A stretch of DNA of 64,000 nt from Nodosilinea sp. WJT8-NPBG4 (GTDB taxonomy: Bacteria; Cyanobacteriota; Cyanobacteriia; Phormidesmidales; Phormidesmidaceae): positions 27,863 to 91,862 of the forward strand of contig JAHHHQ010000055.1 of NCBI GenBank assembly GCA_019359285.1, given 5' to 3'. The notes beneath the pieces were generated by a model. The model saw only the letters and a program-made list of their open reading frames with translations, was not told the DNA's origin and made no database searches. This document shows positions 17,448-26,717 of this stretch, in pieces. Made by a program: the position numbers and the translations under genes. Within the stretch, counting starts at the first letter, position 1; every line of letters starts with the position of its first letter.

Positions 17448-18491
17448 ATGCCAACCCGTGGCCTCACCCTCGGCAAGTTTGCCCCCCTCCACAAAGGCCA
17501 TCAATTCCTAATTGAGACGGCCTTAGCAGAGATGGATGAAGTGATCGTCATGATTTATGATTGCCCCGAAACAACTGCTGTACCGCTATCCATCAGGGCT
17601 AACTGGATTCGTCAGCTATATCCCACGGTAAAGGTCATTGAAGCCTGGGATGGGCCAACCGAGATAGGTGATACCCCTGAAATCAAGCAGGCCCACGAAA
17701 CCTATATTCTGAAACGGCTTCAGGGCAACAGTGTGACTCACTTCTACTCTAGAGAGTTCTATGGAGAACACATGAGTCAGGCGTTAGGTGCTGTGAATCG
17801 CCTAGCAGACTGGACACCCCAATCATCCTGGGCAAACCGCACTACAGTCCCCATCTCAGCCACCCAAGTCCGTTCCAATCCTTACCAATATCGCCAGTTC
17901 TTAGATCCTCTGGTCTACCAAGATTTAATCACCCATATCGTCTTCTTGGGGGCACCCTCCACTGGCAAAACTACCCTAGCTGAAGCCCTAGCTCGTCACT
18001 ACAATACTGTTTGGATGCCAGAGTACGGCAGGGAATATTGGGAAACCCATCAAGTAGAGCGGCGATTATCCCTAGAGCAGCTTGAAGAGATTGCTACGGG
18101 CCACCGAGAACGAGAAGAAGCGCAGCTGACCCAGGCCAATCGGTACCTCTTTACCGATACCAACGCTCTTACCACCTACCGTTTCTCGCTCTACTACCAC
18201 GGCACCGCTACGCCCCGCCTGACCGATCTTGCGGAGCGCTGTGCCTCGCGCTACGACCTGGTGTTTCTGTGTGAGACAGATGTTCCCTATGACGACACTT
18301 GGGATCGTTCTGGAGCAGGCAATAGATCCGTCTTCCAGAAGCAAATCATCAGTGACCTAGTGGTGCGTAAGATTCCATTTTTTAGAGTGAGAGGCGACTT
18401 ACAGACCCGGATAGGATACGTGGAAGGGATACTCGCTCAACTTGAGAAGTACCACAACCTCCTAGAACACTTCCAGGTTGCTAATGGCTAA
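17448..18491 (+). CDS. NadR-like nicotinamide-nucleotide adenylyltransferase / ribosylnicotinamide kinase
   Basis: 347 residues, two enzymes in one chain. The N-terminal nucleotidyltransferase has GKFAPLHKGHQFLIE (the HxGH-type motif) and the C-terminal kinase has a Walker A GAPSTGKTTLAEALA (about 167-181) and PEYGREYW. The NadR-type pair phosphorylates nicotinamide riboside and adenylylates NMN to NAD. There is no N-terminal HTH, so it lacks the repressor domain of the enterobacterial protein. It overlaps pnuC by 8 bases, so uptake and phosphorylation of nicotinamide riboside are coupled. Confidence 0.9.
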   Translation: MPTRGLTLGKFAPLHKGHQFLIETALAEMDEVIVMIYDCPETTAVPLSIRANWIRQLYPTVKVIEAWDGPTEIGDTPEIKQAHETYILKRLQGNSVTHFYSREFYGEHMSQALGAVNRLADWTPQSSWANRTTVPISATQVRSNPYQYRQFLDPLVYQDLITHIVFLGAPSTGKTTLAEALARHYNTVWMPEYGREYWETHQVERRLSLEQLEEIATGHREREEAQLTQANRYLFTDTNALTTYRFSLYYHGTATPRLTDLAERCASRYDLVFLCETDVPYDDTWDRSGAGNRSVFQKQIISDLVVRKIPFFRVRGDLQTRIGYVEGILAQLEKYHNLLEHFQVANG

Positions 18492-19152
18492 TTTTCTCAG
18501 CATCAATACCATCGCCTTCACCATCCTCGGCTATCCGATGAGTTACATCGAGCTGATTGGAACCCTGCTTTATCTAGGGTCAGTGTGGCTGATTGCCCGA
18601 AAGAATATGCTGACCTGGCCCATAGGCATAATCAGTGTCCTGCTTTACATGAGCCTGTTCTACCAAATCCAGCTCTACTCCGATGCTTTAGAGCAGGTCT
18701 ATTACTTGGTGGCTAGTGTCTGTGGCTGGTGGTGGTGGAGCCGAAAAGGCCCAGCCCAGGATGTCACAGAAGGATTTCTTTATAGCCACCGCCGCTATGG
18801 ATTGCTAACGCTGGGCATTACATTAGGTTTAGGTCTAGCCCTTGGCGGAATTATGGTACAAATCCATACTTGGCTTCCCCAGTGGTTTCCAGAAGCGGCT
18901 TCCTTTCCTATCCTTGATGCGGTCACAACCGTGATGAGCTTTACAGCAATGGCGTTGATGGCCGTTAAACGGATAGAAAGCTGGCTCTACTGGATTGTCA
19001 TCGATATCATCGCTATTGGGCTGTACTACGTTAAAGAGGTACGGTTTCTCTCGCTTCTGTACGTCATTTTGTTGGGGATAGCGATGAATGGCCTGGTGTC
19101 CTGGCATCGAGCGTATGTAGCTTCAAAATTACAATCTTCACAGCTAGGTTAG
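18484..19152 (+). CDS. pnuC: nicotinamide riboside transporter PnuC
   Basis: 222 residues from ATG 18484. About seven membrane segments are visible, with the PnuC signature ELIGTLLYLGSVWLIARKN, WPIGIISVLLY and an aromatic VCGWWWWSRKG. The transporter takes up nicotinamide riboside, which is trapped by phosphorylation. Its start lies inside the upstream NadR-like gene (8-base overlap), which supports the substrate assignment. Confidence 0.92.
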   Translation: MANFLSINTIAFTILGYPMSYIELIGTLLYLGSVWLIARKNMLTWPIGIISVLLYMSLFYQIQLYSDALEQVYYLVASVCGWWWWSRKGPAQDVTEGFLYSHRRYGLLTLGITLGLGLALGGIMVQIHTWLPQWFPEAASFPILDAVTTVMSFTAMALMAVKRIESWLYWIVIDIIAIGLYYVKEVRFLSLLYVILLGIAMNGLVSWHRAYVASKLQSSQLG

Positions 19153-19163
19153 GGGCTTCTTCT

Positions 19164-19955
19164 CTAGCTTGCCCAGTGGTAGGCGGCGGTGAGCGTGATG
19201 TTGTCCTGGGAGGTCATGGGTACATCGGTGTTAGGAAACTCCTGAGCGGCCCAGTCTTCCAAGTCAGCCAGCGCCTGGGGGTAAATGTCGTTAGGCACTC
19301 TCCACATATTGCTGTAGATGCGATCGCGGTAGGCTCTCATAAGACTGTCCACTGTACTCTCACGGGACAGGTCCGCCACCGCCACCGTTTCTAGCGTAGC
19401 CCCCTGTTCCTGCAAGCGCCCCAGTACGTCCTCTGTGACCCCGCCAGTAAAGCCAGAGTCATAGCCATAGCTCGATAGAATCTCTCTCCACTGCTGCCCA
19501 ATGGCATCACGGGCAGCGGTCTTGTTGGTGGGGTGGTGGAAGTAGATGAACACCCTAGCGGGCTTCAGCACCCGGCGCAACTCATCCATTGCCCTCTGCC
19601 AGTCAGCGATCAGGTGGAGGATGTGGGGGGCGATCACCACATCGAAGGCGTTGTCGTCCAAGGGAAGGGCTGTAGCGTCAGCATTGATCAACGTCAGCTG
19701 GTGAGCTTTGCCCTCAAGCTTTTGCCTGAGCCTGTCCATCATTGCCTCTGAGATCTCGACCCCGGTATAGGCATAGCCCCGCTCGACTATAGGCAGAGCG
19801 ATCCGCCCGGTGCCAATTCCTGGCTCAAAGAAGGTGGTGTCGGGGGTAGCCCGTCCCAACCTCAGAATTTCTGCTGTGAGCCGTTCAGACACTTCCGGGG
19901 CCAGGGTGCGGGTGTTGTCGTAGAAGTCGGCTGCTCGGTCAAAGGAGATGGTCAT
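19164..19955 (-). CDS. class I SAM-dependent methyltransferase (Methyltransf_11 type)
   Basis: 263 residues from the second ATG (MTISFDRAADFYD), which is the usual start in this family; an ATG 27 bases upstream is possible. The SAM site reads FFEPGIGTGRIALPI, followed by YTGVEISEAMM, the acidic LINADATALPL and the motif DVVIAPHILHLIADW. The substrate is unknown. It runs convergent to pnuC with only 11 bases between the stops and lies 43 bases downstream of the aldo/keto reductase gene. Confidence 0.85.
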   Translation of the reverse strand: MTISFDRAADFYDNTRTLAPEVSERLTAEILRLGRATPDTTFFEPGIGTGRIALPIVERGYAYTGVEISEAMMDRLRQKLEGKAHQLTLINADATALPLDDNAFDVVIAPHILHLIADWQRAMDELRRVLKPARVFIYFHHPTNKTAARDAIGQQWREILSSYGYDSGFTGGVTEDVLGRLQEQGATLETVAVADLSRESTVDSLMRAYRDRIYSNMWRVPNDIYPQALADLEDWAAQEFPNTDVPMTSQDNITLTAAYHWAS

Positions 19956-19998
19956 AGTGGTGCCATAGAAAGCCAGTGTCATTCCAGGAGAGATTCAG

Positions 19999-20805
19999 CT
20001 ATGGCCAGCTTGTTTCAAAACTGTCTTGGCCACTGCCATAGACCAAATCTCCAAACTGCCGCCAGTGCGCAATTTCGTGTTCGGACATGGGCGGAGCTGT
20101 GAGGGCAACAAGATTGTCCTCCAATAACTTGAGGGTTTTGGGGGCCGTTAGCACTAACCGAATAGCTGGTTGGTACAATCCAAAGCGATAACAATCAGAA
20201 GCTGCTGGCGGGGCAGTAGGCCAGTCTGTAGGCTTTTGAAGGAGCGTGCCCCAACGAGTGCTTGTAAAGGCAACGACCGGGATTTCAGCGGTCATTGCCA
20301 TGGGGAACACGGTTTCTTCAGCCTTGCGGTGGGCCATGTTGTAGCGATGCATTAGAACATCACAGAGAGATTCTTGAATGAGCTGCTGGGCGATCGATCG
20401 ATTATGGGTTGTCATACCCACATACCGAATTACCCCCTCAGATTTCCAACGATAGAGCTGATCCGCCAGGGCCTTTACCTGCTGCCAATCATCGTTAGGG
20501 GAGACATATTCGGCAAAGAGAACGTCTATTGTGTCGATATCGAGGGTCTGTTGTACCTGCTCAACGTACTCTTGCCAATGGCTAATCTCTCGCTTCTCGC
20601 TCCCTGTAGCCACAATGACAGACTCTCTATGCTGCCGTAATAGCTGCTTCGAATCATTGATGATGGGGCTATCTCCAATGCCATAGGAAAAGAAGTAGTT
20701 GACGCCAGCTTGCCAAGCCAGATTAACACAGCCTGATTCCATAGACTGCTGTACTGCCAATCGAAGCACGCTAGCGGAGTTGCCTTGAATTGTTTGAATG
20801 TCCAT
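19999..20805 (-). CDS. aldo/keto reductase family protein
   Basis: 268 residues following the aldo/keto reductase barrel: AWQAGVNYFFSYGIG, IVATGSEKREIS, IDTIDVLFAEYV, a RWKSEGVIRYVGMTTH strand, and VVAFTSTRWGTLL. AKR enzymes reduce carbonyls with NADPH. The tyrosine/lysine catalytic residues are not at the usual spots (the YG of YGIG is the likely tyrosine), so the substrate and even activity are uncertain. It probably shares a transcript with the downstream methyltransferase. Confidence 0.75.
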   Translation of the reverse strand: MDIQTIQGNSASVLRLAVQQSMESGCVNLAWQAGVNYFFSYGIGDSPIINDSKQLLRQHRESVIVATGSEKREISHWQEYVEQVQQTLDIDTIDVLFAEYVSPNDDWQQVKALADQLYRWKSEGVIRYVGMTTHNRSIAQQLIQESLCDVLMHRYNMAHRKAEETVFPMAMTAEIPVVAFTSTRWGTLLQKPTDWPTAPPAASDCYRFGLYQPAIRLVLTAPKTLKLLEDNLVALTAPPMSEHEIAHWRQFGDLVYGSGQDSFETSWP

Positions 20806-21075
20806 AGCGGCTTTGTCTCCACAGACTTAAGAAAGGTGGGAAACTACTACCTCGACGTTAAATCCTTTGGTCCCCAAAACGCTACCCATTTTTATCTTCG
20901 TCAATGAAGGAGAGGGCTGTAGCATCAGCGTCAATTGGTGTCCATTAGCACTACTATCCTGCTTGCCCTAGATAAAGTTTCACTAGGCTACAAGGGGTTA
21001 CTCATTGGCTTGGGCTCTTCTGGATGGTCAGACTGCCTTGGGTATTCTGGGACAGATGGAATTTGGTCTACCTTT

Positions 21076-21626
21076 ATGAACGGTTGGTATCGCGCAGGTT
21101 TGGCAGTGGGCTTAACAGTAGCGCTCGGTAGCTGCTCGACGGCAGTGGTAGAGACTCAGGAGCAGGGAGTAGCCATAGGACCCTCCCCCACCAACCTACC
21201 CACTGCCACGGTTGTTCTGTAGGCGATGGCGACACACTGCGGATGGACTACCAGGGCCAGAACATCACAGTCCGGTTCGCCTGCATCGACGCCCCAGAGA
21301 CAACACAAACCCCCTGGGGGCCAACGGCTACCGAACGTCTGCGCCAGCTAACCCCTAGAGGTTCCACCATTCAGTTCCGCGAGGCCGACACAGACCGCTA
21401 TGGGCGCATGGTGGCGGAGATCTATGCGGGTGGCCAGAACATAAACCTGAAGCTAGTCAGCGAAGGCTATGCGGCAGTCTATACACAGTATCTAAACAGT
21501 TGCCCCGATACGGACGATGCTCTACTTGCCGCCGAGGCCCAGGCACAGCAGCAGCGGTTGAACTTTTGGAATCAGCCCAATCCTGTAATGCCCTGGGACT
21601 ATCGGCGGAGCAATCGATCTAATTAA
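21076..21626 (+). pseudogene. thermonuclease-like lipoprotein with a frameshift
   Basis: The frame from ATG 21076 encodes a lipoprotein signal (GLAVGLTVALGSC) and ends at TAG 21220. The nuclease core continues in the -1 frame: VGDGDTLRMDYQG, VRFACIDAPET, ADTDRYGRMVAEIY and NLKLVSEGYAAVY, which is a full SNase domain. One base appears to be missing near 21214-21217 (GTTGTTCTG). Restoring it gives a single 180-residue secreted nuclease. It is either a recent mutation or a sequencing error. Confidence 0.8.
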
Positions 21627-21705
21627 TTAACAGAGTTAACCTGACTACAGAAGCGTAAAGAAAGGTGAAGTACGCTCTTGGCCTGTATTAGGTTATTGGT
21701 GACTT

Positions 21706-22725
21706 ATGAGTCTAAGACGGCGTCAGATCATCAAATACGCGGGAATGTTGGGGTTAGGTGTTGGGGCTAGTAATTTACTGCCTGGTTTTTCTATTCCTAG
21801 TCGTGCGGCTTTGCCGTTGACCATGCAGCTAGACTGGAAATTTAATGTGCAATTTGCTGGTTTGTTAATGGCAGATCATCTAGGTCTTTATCAGGACAGC
21901 GGCCTAGCAATTTCCTTGAAACCTTGGGAATCGGGTATGGTCGTCCCTGACGAAGTAGCGGAAAATCCAATGGTCATTGGTTGCGCTGAGCAAAATTTAA
22001 TTCTTTCTGCTCAGGCGAATGGTGCTCCAATCCGGGCAGTCGCTTCCATGTTTCAGGCATCTCCCTTAGCGCTGATGTCTTTACCGAAGAGTGGAATTAA
22101 CACCTTGGCTGATCTGGTGGGTAAAAAAGTAGGTGTTCACGTTGATGGATTACAGGTGATGGAGTTGGTACAGGGAGTAAGCAATTTAGCTCCTGGCGAT
22201 ATCGAAGTGGTAGAAATTCCCTACGAAAATAAGAATGATCTACTAATGTCGGGCGAGTTTGCGGCAATTCAATGCTACGCCGTAGATGAGCCAATTGGCT
22301 TTAAAGCATCTTCTGGAATTGAACCAGCCATTTTAAATCTGAGCGACTATGGTTATGAAGCTTATGCTCAGGTGATTTTTGCCCATGCTGACCTACTGGC
22401 TTCAGAACCGGATGTAGTGAAGCAGTTCTTGAAAGCTACTTTCGAGGGGTGGCAAAAAGTTTTAGATGATATTCCTGCTGGAGCTCAGGTGATAGTAGAC
22501 CACTACGTCGAGACAGAGAGTAAGTACAACGACCTCAATTACCAGATAGATTCTCTCAAACTGATCTCTGACTACATGCTTATGAATATTGAGGCAGAAG
22601 CTCTAGGGACTATAGAGATGGAACGCTGGATGTTAATGGCTCAGCGATTTGTTGACTACAACATTATTGATGCTGCCCCAGAGTTGGGGTTATCCTATGT
22701 TCCTGGTTTCTGGCCTGAATCATAG
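21706..22725 (+). CDS. NMT1/THI5-like ABC transporter substrate-binding protein
   Basis: 339 residues. A Tat-like signal (SLRRRQIIKYAGMLGLGVG) leads to the NMT1/THI5 fold: LDWKFNVQFAGLLMADHLGL, then VIGCAEQNLILSAQ, LADLVGKKVGVHVDG and a C-terminal RFVDYNIID. Such proteins bring thiamine precursors, nitrate/taurine-type or guanidine-type ligands to importers; the ligand is not visible here. No transporter genes adjoin and no riboswitch was seen upstream. Confidence 0.85.
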   Translation: MSLRRRQIIKYAGMLGLGVGASNLLPGFSIPSRAALPLTMQLDWKFNVQFAGLLMADHLGLYQDSGLAISLKPWESGMVVPDEVAENPMVIGCAEQNLILSAQANGAPIRAVASMFQASPLALMSLPKSGINTLADLVGKKVGVHVDGLQVMELVQGVSNLAPGDIEVVEIPYENKNDLLMSGEFAAIQCYAVDEPIGFKASSGIEPAILNLSDYGYEAYAQVIFAHADLLASEPDVVKQFLKATFEGWQKVLDDIPAGAQVIVDHYVETESKYNDLNYQIDSLKLISDYMLMNIEAEALGTIEMERWMLMAQRFVDYNIIDAAPELGLSYVPGFWPES

Positions 22726-22919
22726 TACAGATCAAGACATGCTGCTACTGAGGGAGCGAGGCGAAGCCGTTAGGCGTATTGCAGTTGTTGAGGCTGATCC
22801 TCAAGCGTTGGCAAAGCCGCTATGAAAGAGCATTGCTTCCTCCCCTTAGGCACGCTTAAGCAACTAGACTGTGCAGACTCACCTCTAAGAGGTGCCTGAA
22901 CCAGCACCTACCTTAGACG

Positions 22920-23486
22920 ATGATCGAACCCCAGATCTGCGCCCAAGCGCTCGCATTTCACACCCCCTTTAACCCATCAGAGGCCCAGGCGATCGTCGCC
23001 ACGCTGGCATTCCTGGAGGAACACGATCGCTTCTGGCAACGAGACAACTACGTTGGACACCTCACTGCCTCAGCCTGGGTGGTCAATGCCGCAAAATCCC
23101 ATGTGCTGCTGACCCATCACCGGAAGTTTAACCGCTGGCTTCAGGTGGGGGGGCATGTGGACGAAGGGGATGAATCTCTGTTAGCCGCAGCCCTGCGCGA
23201 AGCCAGGGAGGAATCGGGCATCCAGGTAATTGAGCCTTTACAAACCACCATCTTCGACATCGGCCACCATCCCATCAACAGTGCCAAAGAGCCGCCCCAT
23301 ATGCATTACGACATCCGGTTTTTGCTCGTGGCCAAATCTATGAGCTATATAGTCTCTAAGGAATCTAACGACCTGGCCTGGATTCCCTTGGCAGAGGTGG
23401 CTACCGTCGGCAGCTCAACCGCTCTACAACGAATGGCCTATAAACTTGCTAGCGATCGATCGCCATCTCTGCCCTGGGAATTTTAA
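22920..23486 (+). CDS. Nudix hydrolase
   Basis: 188 residues. The Nudix box is exact: GGHVDEGDESLLAAALREA followed by REESGI, matching G-x5-E-x7-R-E-U-x-E-E-x-G-U. Nudix enzymes hydrolyse nucleoside diphosphates linked to another moiety; the substrate is not predictable. The gene ends just before a shared terminator with recA. Confidence 0.92.
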   Translation: MIEPQICAQALAFHTPFNPSEAQAIVATLAFLEEHDRFWQRDNYVGHLTASAWVVNAAKSHVLLTHHRKFNRWLQVGGHVDEGDESLLAAALREAREESGIQVIEPLQTTIFDIGHHPINSAKEPPHMHYDIRFLLVAKSMSYIVSKESNDLAWIPLAEVATVGSSTALQRMAYKLASDRSPSLPWEF

Positions 23487-23508
23487 GCTTAGGTAGATGC
23501 CATTTACT

Positions 23509-23556
23509 AAAAAGCCCCCGCTGCAAGCTTGTTGAGTAGCCACAGCAGGGGTTTTC
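23509..23556. terminator. bidirectional terminator between Nudix gene and recA
   Basis: AAAAGCCCCCGCTG pairs with CAGCAGGGGTTTT across a 19-base loop, with one bulge and one mismatch. The T run on one side and the A run on the other suit termination of both convergent genes. Confidence 0.8.
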
Positions 23557-23586
23557 TTTAAGCAGGGAACTTGAGGCTAAACGCCT

Positions 23587-24678
23587 TTACTCGTCCTCAT
23601 CCAGATAAGCGGCTTCCTCTTCAGCCTCCACCTCAATCTCGACATCCGCGACTTCTACAGCAGCGCCACCAATTTCTAATTTCTCGCGCACCTGAGCTTC
23701 TACCTTCTGGGCAAACTCGGCATCCTCTTGTAGCCGCTGGATGGTGTTCTCGCGCCCCTGGCCAACGTTGTTGCCCTCGTAGCTATACCAAGCTCCTTTG
23801 CGGATCAGCACCCCGTGCTGCTCAGCTAGATCAATCAAACAGCCCATTGTGGAAATGCCTTGGCCAAAGAGAATATCAAATTCCCCAATGCGGAAGGGCG
23901 GGGCTACCTTGTTCTTAGCCACTTTAACCTTGGCGCGAATGCCGTACTCTTCAGTGCCCTTCTTCAGCGTTTGGATGCGGCGAATGTCGAGTCGTACTGA
24001 GGCATAGAACTTCAGCGCATTGCCCCCAGTCGTGACTTCGGGGTTGCCATAGGAAATACCGATTTTCTGGCGCAGCTGGTTCAAAAAGATAACCGTACAT
24101 TGCGACTTGCCAATGCTGCCGGTGATCTTCCTTAACGCCTGGCTCATCAGTCGGGCTTGAAGGCCCACGTGGGCATCGCCCATCTCCCCCTCAATCTCAG
24201 CCCGTGGCACCAGCGCTGCAACCGAGTCTATTACCACTAGATCAACAGCTGAAGACCGCACCAGCTGATCCACCACCTCCAAGCCCATCTCTCCAGTGTC
24301 GGGCTGGGACACCAGCAGTTCATCGACGTTGACCCCCAGGGCAGCGGCATAGACAGGGTCAAGGGCATGTTCTGCATCAACGATCGCGGCCACACCGCCC
24401 AGCTTTTGTACTTCAGCCAGGACATGGAGAGCCAGCGTTGTTTTACCCGAACTCTCAGGGCCATAGATCTCAATCACCCGCCCTTTGGGTAAGCCACCGC
24501 CCAGGGCCAGGTCGAGGGTCAGCGCCCCGGTAGAAATGGTTTCAACCTTCATGCGAGAAGCATCGCCCAGGCGCATGATTGCCCCTTTGCCAAAGTTGCG
24601 CTCAATTTGGCCGAGCACCAGAGTCAGCGCCTTTTCCTTTTCGGTCTGCTCTTTGCTTCCGCCTTTCTTAGCCGCCAT
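23587..24678 (-). CDS. recA: recombinase RecA
   Basis: 363 residues from the ATG of MAAKKGG; a TTG 24 bases upstream is unlikely. RecA forms filaments on single-stranded DNA for recombination and stimulates LexA-type cleavage. Visible motifs are Walker A GPESSGKTTLALH, LVVIDSVAALVPRAE, the loop LMSQALRKITG, and FLNQLRQKIG. The acidic C-terminal tail (VEIEVEAEEEAAYLDEDE) is typical. A LexA-box match lies 67 bases upstream of the ATG. Confidence 0.98.
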   Translation of the reverse strand: MAAKKGGSKEQTEKEKALTLVLGQIERNFGKGAIMRLGDASRMKVETISTGALTLDLALGGGLPKGRVIEIYGPESSGKTTLALHVLAEVQKLGGVAAIVDAEHALDPVYAAALGVNVDELLVSQPDTGEMGLEVVDQLVRSSAVDLVVIDSVAALVPRAEIEGEMGDAHVGLQARLMSQALRKITGSIGKSQCTVIFLNQLRQKIGISYGNPEVTTGGNALKFYASVRLDIRRIQTLKKGTEEYGIRAKVKVAKNKVAPPFRIGEFDILFGQGISTMGCLIDLAEQHGVLIRKGAWYSYEGNNVGQGRENTIQRLQEDAEFAQKVEAQVREKLEIGGAAVEVADVEIEVEAEEEAAYLDEDE

Positions 24679-24744
24679 AGTCGCCTCAGTGCTGTAGGAC
24701 AAGACCCCTGAACCCCAGAACAGTTGTCTTCAGAGATTTAGTTT

Positions 24745-24758
24745 AGTACACTTGTTCC
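24745..24758 (-). promoter_or_regulatory. LexA/SOS box upstream of recA
   Basis: AGTACACTTGTTCC matches the reported cyanobacterial LexA consensus RGTACNNNDGTWCB at every defined position. It lies in the recA promoter region. Whether this strain uses LexA for SOS control is not shown by the sequence. Confidence 0.7.
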
Positions 24759-24840
24759 AGATCGCAATAGGTAGTTATCTATCTCAACCGGAATCACTGG
24801 AATTTAAGCCCCAGTCCGGAATTAGGAAGAGGGTCAATAC

Positions 24841-25068
24841 GTGGTGGAAGACTCTTTAGTTCAACTCATCGCCGTTTCTGACTGGATTGTGGCTGTTACC
24901 CACTGCCGTGCCACAGGATATTTCTGCTGGGTGATCACTCCAGAGTTGTCTGCCCTGACTGATGGCGAAACCTACTCCACTGGTGAATTTGCCCTGGCAG
25001 CGGGTCGTGGTTTAGTGCAATGCTCCACTGGGCCAGAGATCGACTTCAGCCACTGTCGTCTTTACTAG
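24841..25068 (+). CDS. hypothetical protein
   Basis: 75 residues from GTG 24841. The sequence (VQLIAVSDWIVAVTHCRATG, EFALAAGRGLVQCSTG) is not recognised. It contains four cysteines and no signal peptide or membrane span. It lies between divergent recA and the DUF4336 gene; coding status is moderately likely. Confidence 0.45.
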   Translation: MVEDSLVQLIAVSDWIVAVTHCRATGYFCWVITPELSALTDGETYSTGEFALAAGRGLVQCSTGPEIDFSHCRLY

Positions 25069-25117
25069 GTCTAGCGACTGACCTCAAAATGGTAGGGTCG
25101 CTATCCCTTGACTGGCC

Positions 25118-25870
25118 ATGGTCAAAGACCTGCTGACGCTGTACGAACCCATCAACACCCTTAAGCCTGTTGATGACGGCATCTGGATCGTGGATGCCCC
25201 TATCGTCAAGATGTCGATGTACGGCATGGCTATTCCCTTCACCACTCGAATGACGGTTGTACGCCTAGGCAACGGCGGGCTGTGGTGCCATTCCCCCACA
25301 GAACTAACGCCTACTCTCAAAGCCGAGATCGACAACCTTGGCCCTGTCGAACATCTGATATCGCCTAACAAGATTCACTATGCCCACATCCAAAGCTGGG
25401 TAGATGCCTACCCCCAGGCGATTGCCTGGGCATCTCCAGGGGTGCGAGAGCGGGCTGACAGCCAGCACATTCCAACGACTTTCCACGCTGACCTAGATGA
25501 TGCGCCACCGCCGCAGTGGGCCATAGAAATTGACCAGGCAATCGTTCGCGGCAGTCGATTCTTAGATGAAGTGGTGTTCTTCCATCGGCAGAGCAAGACG
25601 CTGATCTTGACCGACCTGATTGAAAACGTTGAACCCACCAAGATAGACAAAACCTTTCGCTGGTTAATTCACCTGGCTGGTATAGCCGACCCCAACGGCA
25701 AGGCTCCCCTAGATTTAAGGATGACGTTTTGGGGCCGTAAAGCTCAGGCGAGGAAAGGCTACGAACAGATGTTAGCTTGGGCACCCGAGAAGATTATTTT
25801 GGCCCACGGTCGTTGGTTTCCAGAGAACGGGGTGGCGGAGCTAGAGCGGGCCTTTCAGTGGCTCAAGTAG
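25118..25870 (+). CDS. DUF4336 protein
   Basis: 250 residues matching DUF4336: LYEPINTLKPVDDGIWIVDAP, TRMTVVRLGNGGLWCHSP, VEHLISPNKIHYAHI and a late DLIENV. The fold is related to metallo-beta-lactamase-like hydrolases, common in cyanobacteria and plants. The function is not known to me. Start chosen at the ATG in ATGGTCAAAGACC. Confidence 0.88.
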   Translation: MVKDLLTLYEPINTLKPVDDGIWIVDAPIVKMSMYGMAIPFTTRMTVVRLGNGGLWCHSPTELTPTLKAEIDNLGPVEHLISPNKIHYAHIQSWVDAYPQAIAWASPGVRERADSQHIPTTFHADLDDAPPPQWAIEIDQAIVRGSRFLDEVVFFHRQSKTLILTDLIENVEPTKIDKTFRWLIHLAGIADPNGKAPLDLRMTFWGRKAQARKGYEQMLAWAPEKIILAHGRWFPENGVAELERAFQWLK

Positions 25871-25979
25871 TCCACGGTGGAGCTGAAAGAGGCAATCGCA
25901 TCTCTCAACCTGGGCACTATAGACCTACGGCGGACAACGGTGGATTACTACCCATAGTCAATCTGCACCCAAAATTTAC

Positions 25980-26020
25980 AACCTCTGAGACTGCCGCTGG
26001 TCTTGGAGGTTTTGTTTTTT
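25980..26020 (+). terminator. rho-independent terminator
   Basis: AACCTCTGAGAC pairs with GTCTTGGAGGTT around an 8-base loop, followed by TTGTTTTTT. It lies 110 bases after the DUF4336 gene. Confidence 0.8.
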
Positions 26021-26198
26021 GCTCCCCTTGATAACGGCATTTTGCTGATAGTGGAGATGGAATAATTATGAAGCGCTAATGCTGTAACAGCATAGAAAAT
26101 AAAGTGGGGATATTTTCTGTGCCAACCAGTTTAATAATATGGGTTTTGCTTGAGTAGAGAGGGAACGATGAATGTGCCTTAATTCATGAGTTTCCCTA

Positions 26199-26627
26199 GT
26201 GAAAAATCTATTCTTGCGAGCACTAAAGCTTTCTCCTCTATGTTTCTTGCTACTAGGTGGAGCTACGGTTAGTGCTCAAAGTTTACCTTCCTATGCAGGC
26301 ACAACCTGCTCTGCCTTTGCGACTCACCCAGAGGCCCAGTGGCATTATGCAATGGGCACCGCGCCATCTTCTGTAGATGATGATAGTGATGGATTAGCCT
26401 GTGAGTATTTGACCAGCACTATTAGGACCGATGGCAGCCGAATCTTCAACAATCAGGCCAATCGTGGCAACGTGAGATACACGATGGAAGTTTGGAGAGT
26501 TAATGCCACTGATGTTTATCTACGCATTAAATCGAGCCAAGGAATGGATTTCACGACCCGTAGTTTTCCATCTGATCCAGCAGCCCGCGAGCACATGAAT
26601 ACCTACTACCGAAATCTGCTCCGTTAA
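26199..26627 (+). CDS. secreted excalibur-like protein
   Basis: 142 residues from GTG 26199, with a signal peptide (FLRALKLSPLCFLLLGGATVSA). The mature start contains TCSAFATHPEAQWHYAMG and SVDDDSDGLACE, which resembles the excalibur calcium-binding motif (D-x-D-x-D-G-x-x-C-E with a preceding cysteine). The C-terminal half is strand-rich and unrecognised. It is likely to be extracellular. Confidence 0.7.
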   Translation: MKNLFLRALKLSPLCFLLLGGATVSAQSLPSYAGTTCSAFATHPEAQWHYAMGTAPSSVDDDSDGLACEYLTSTIRTDGSRIFNNQANRGNVRYTMEVWRVNATDVYLRIKSSQGMDFTTRSFPSDPAAREHMNTYYRNLLR

Positions 26628-26717
26628 TACCAACTTGATTAAAGGCAGATGTCAAAGCACCGTCGTTCTAGTCCATCCGTAAGCCGCCGCTATCCTGCGA
26701 CCTAACCCCATTGGGCA

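Noticed and set aside
21190..21230. Programmed ribosomal frameshift in the thermonuclease gene
   Set aside because: No classical slippery heptamer or downstream pseudoknot is visible, so a mutation or sequencing error is simpler.
21706..22725. NMT1-like binding protein as part of the riboswitch regulon
   Set aside because: No ykkC-type blocks were found in its 80-base upstream region and it is 19 kb away.
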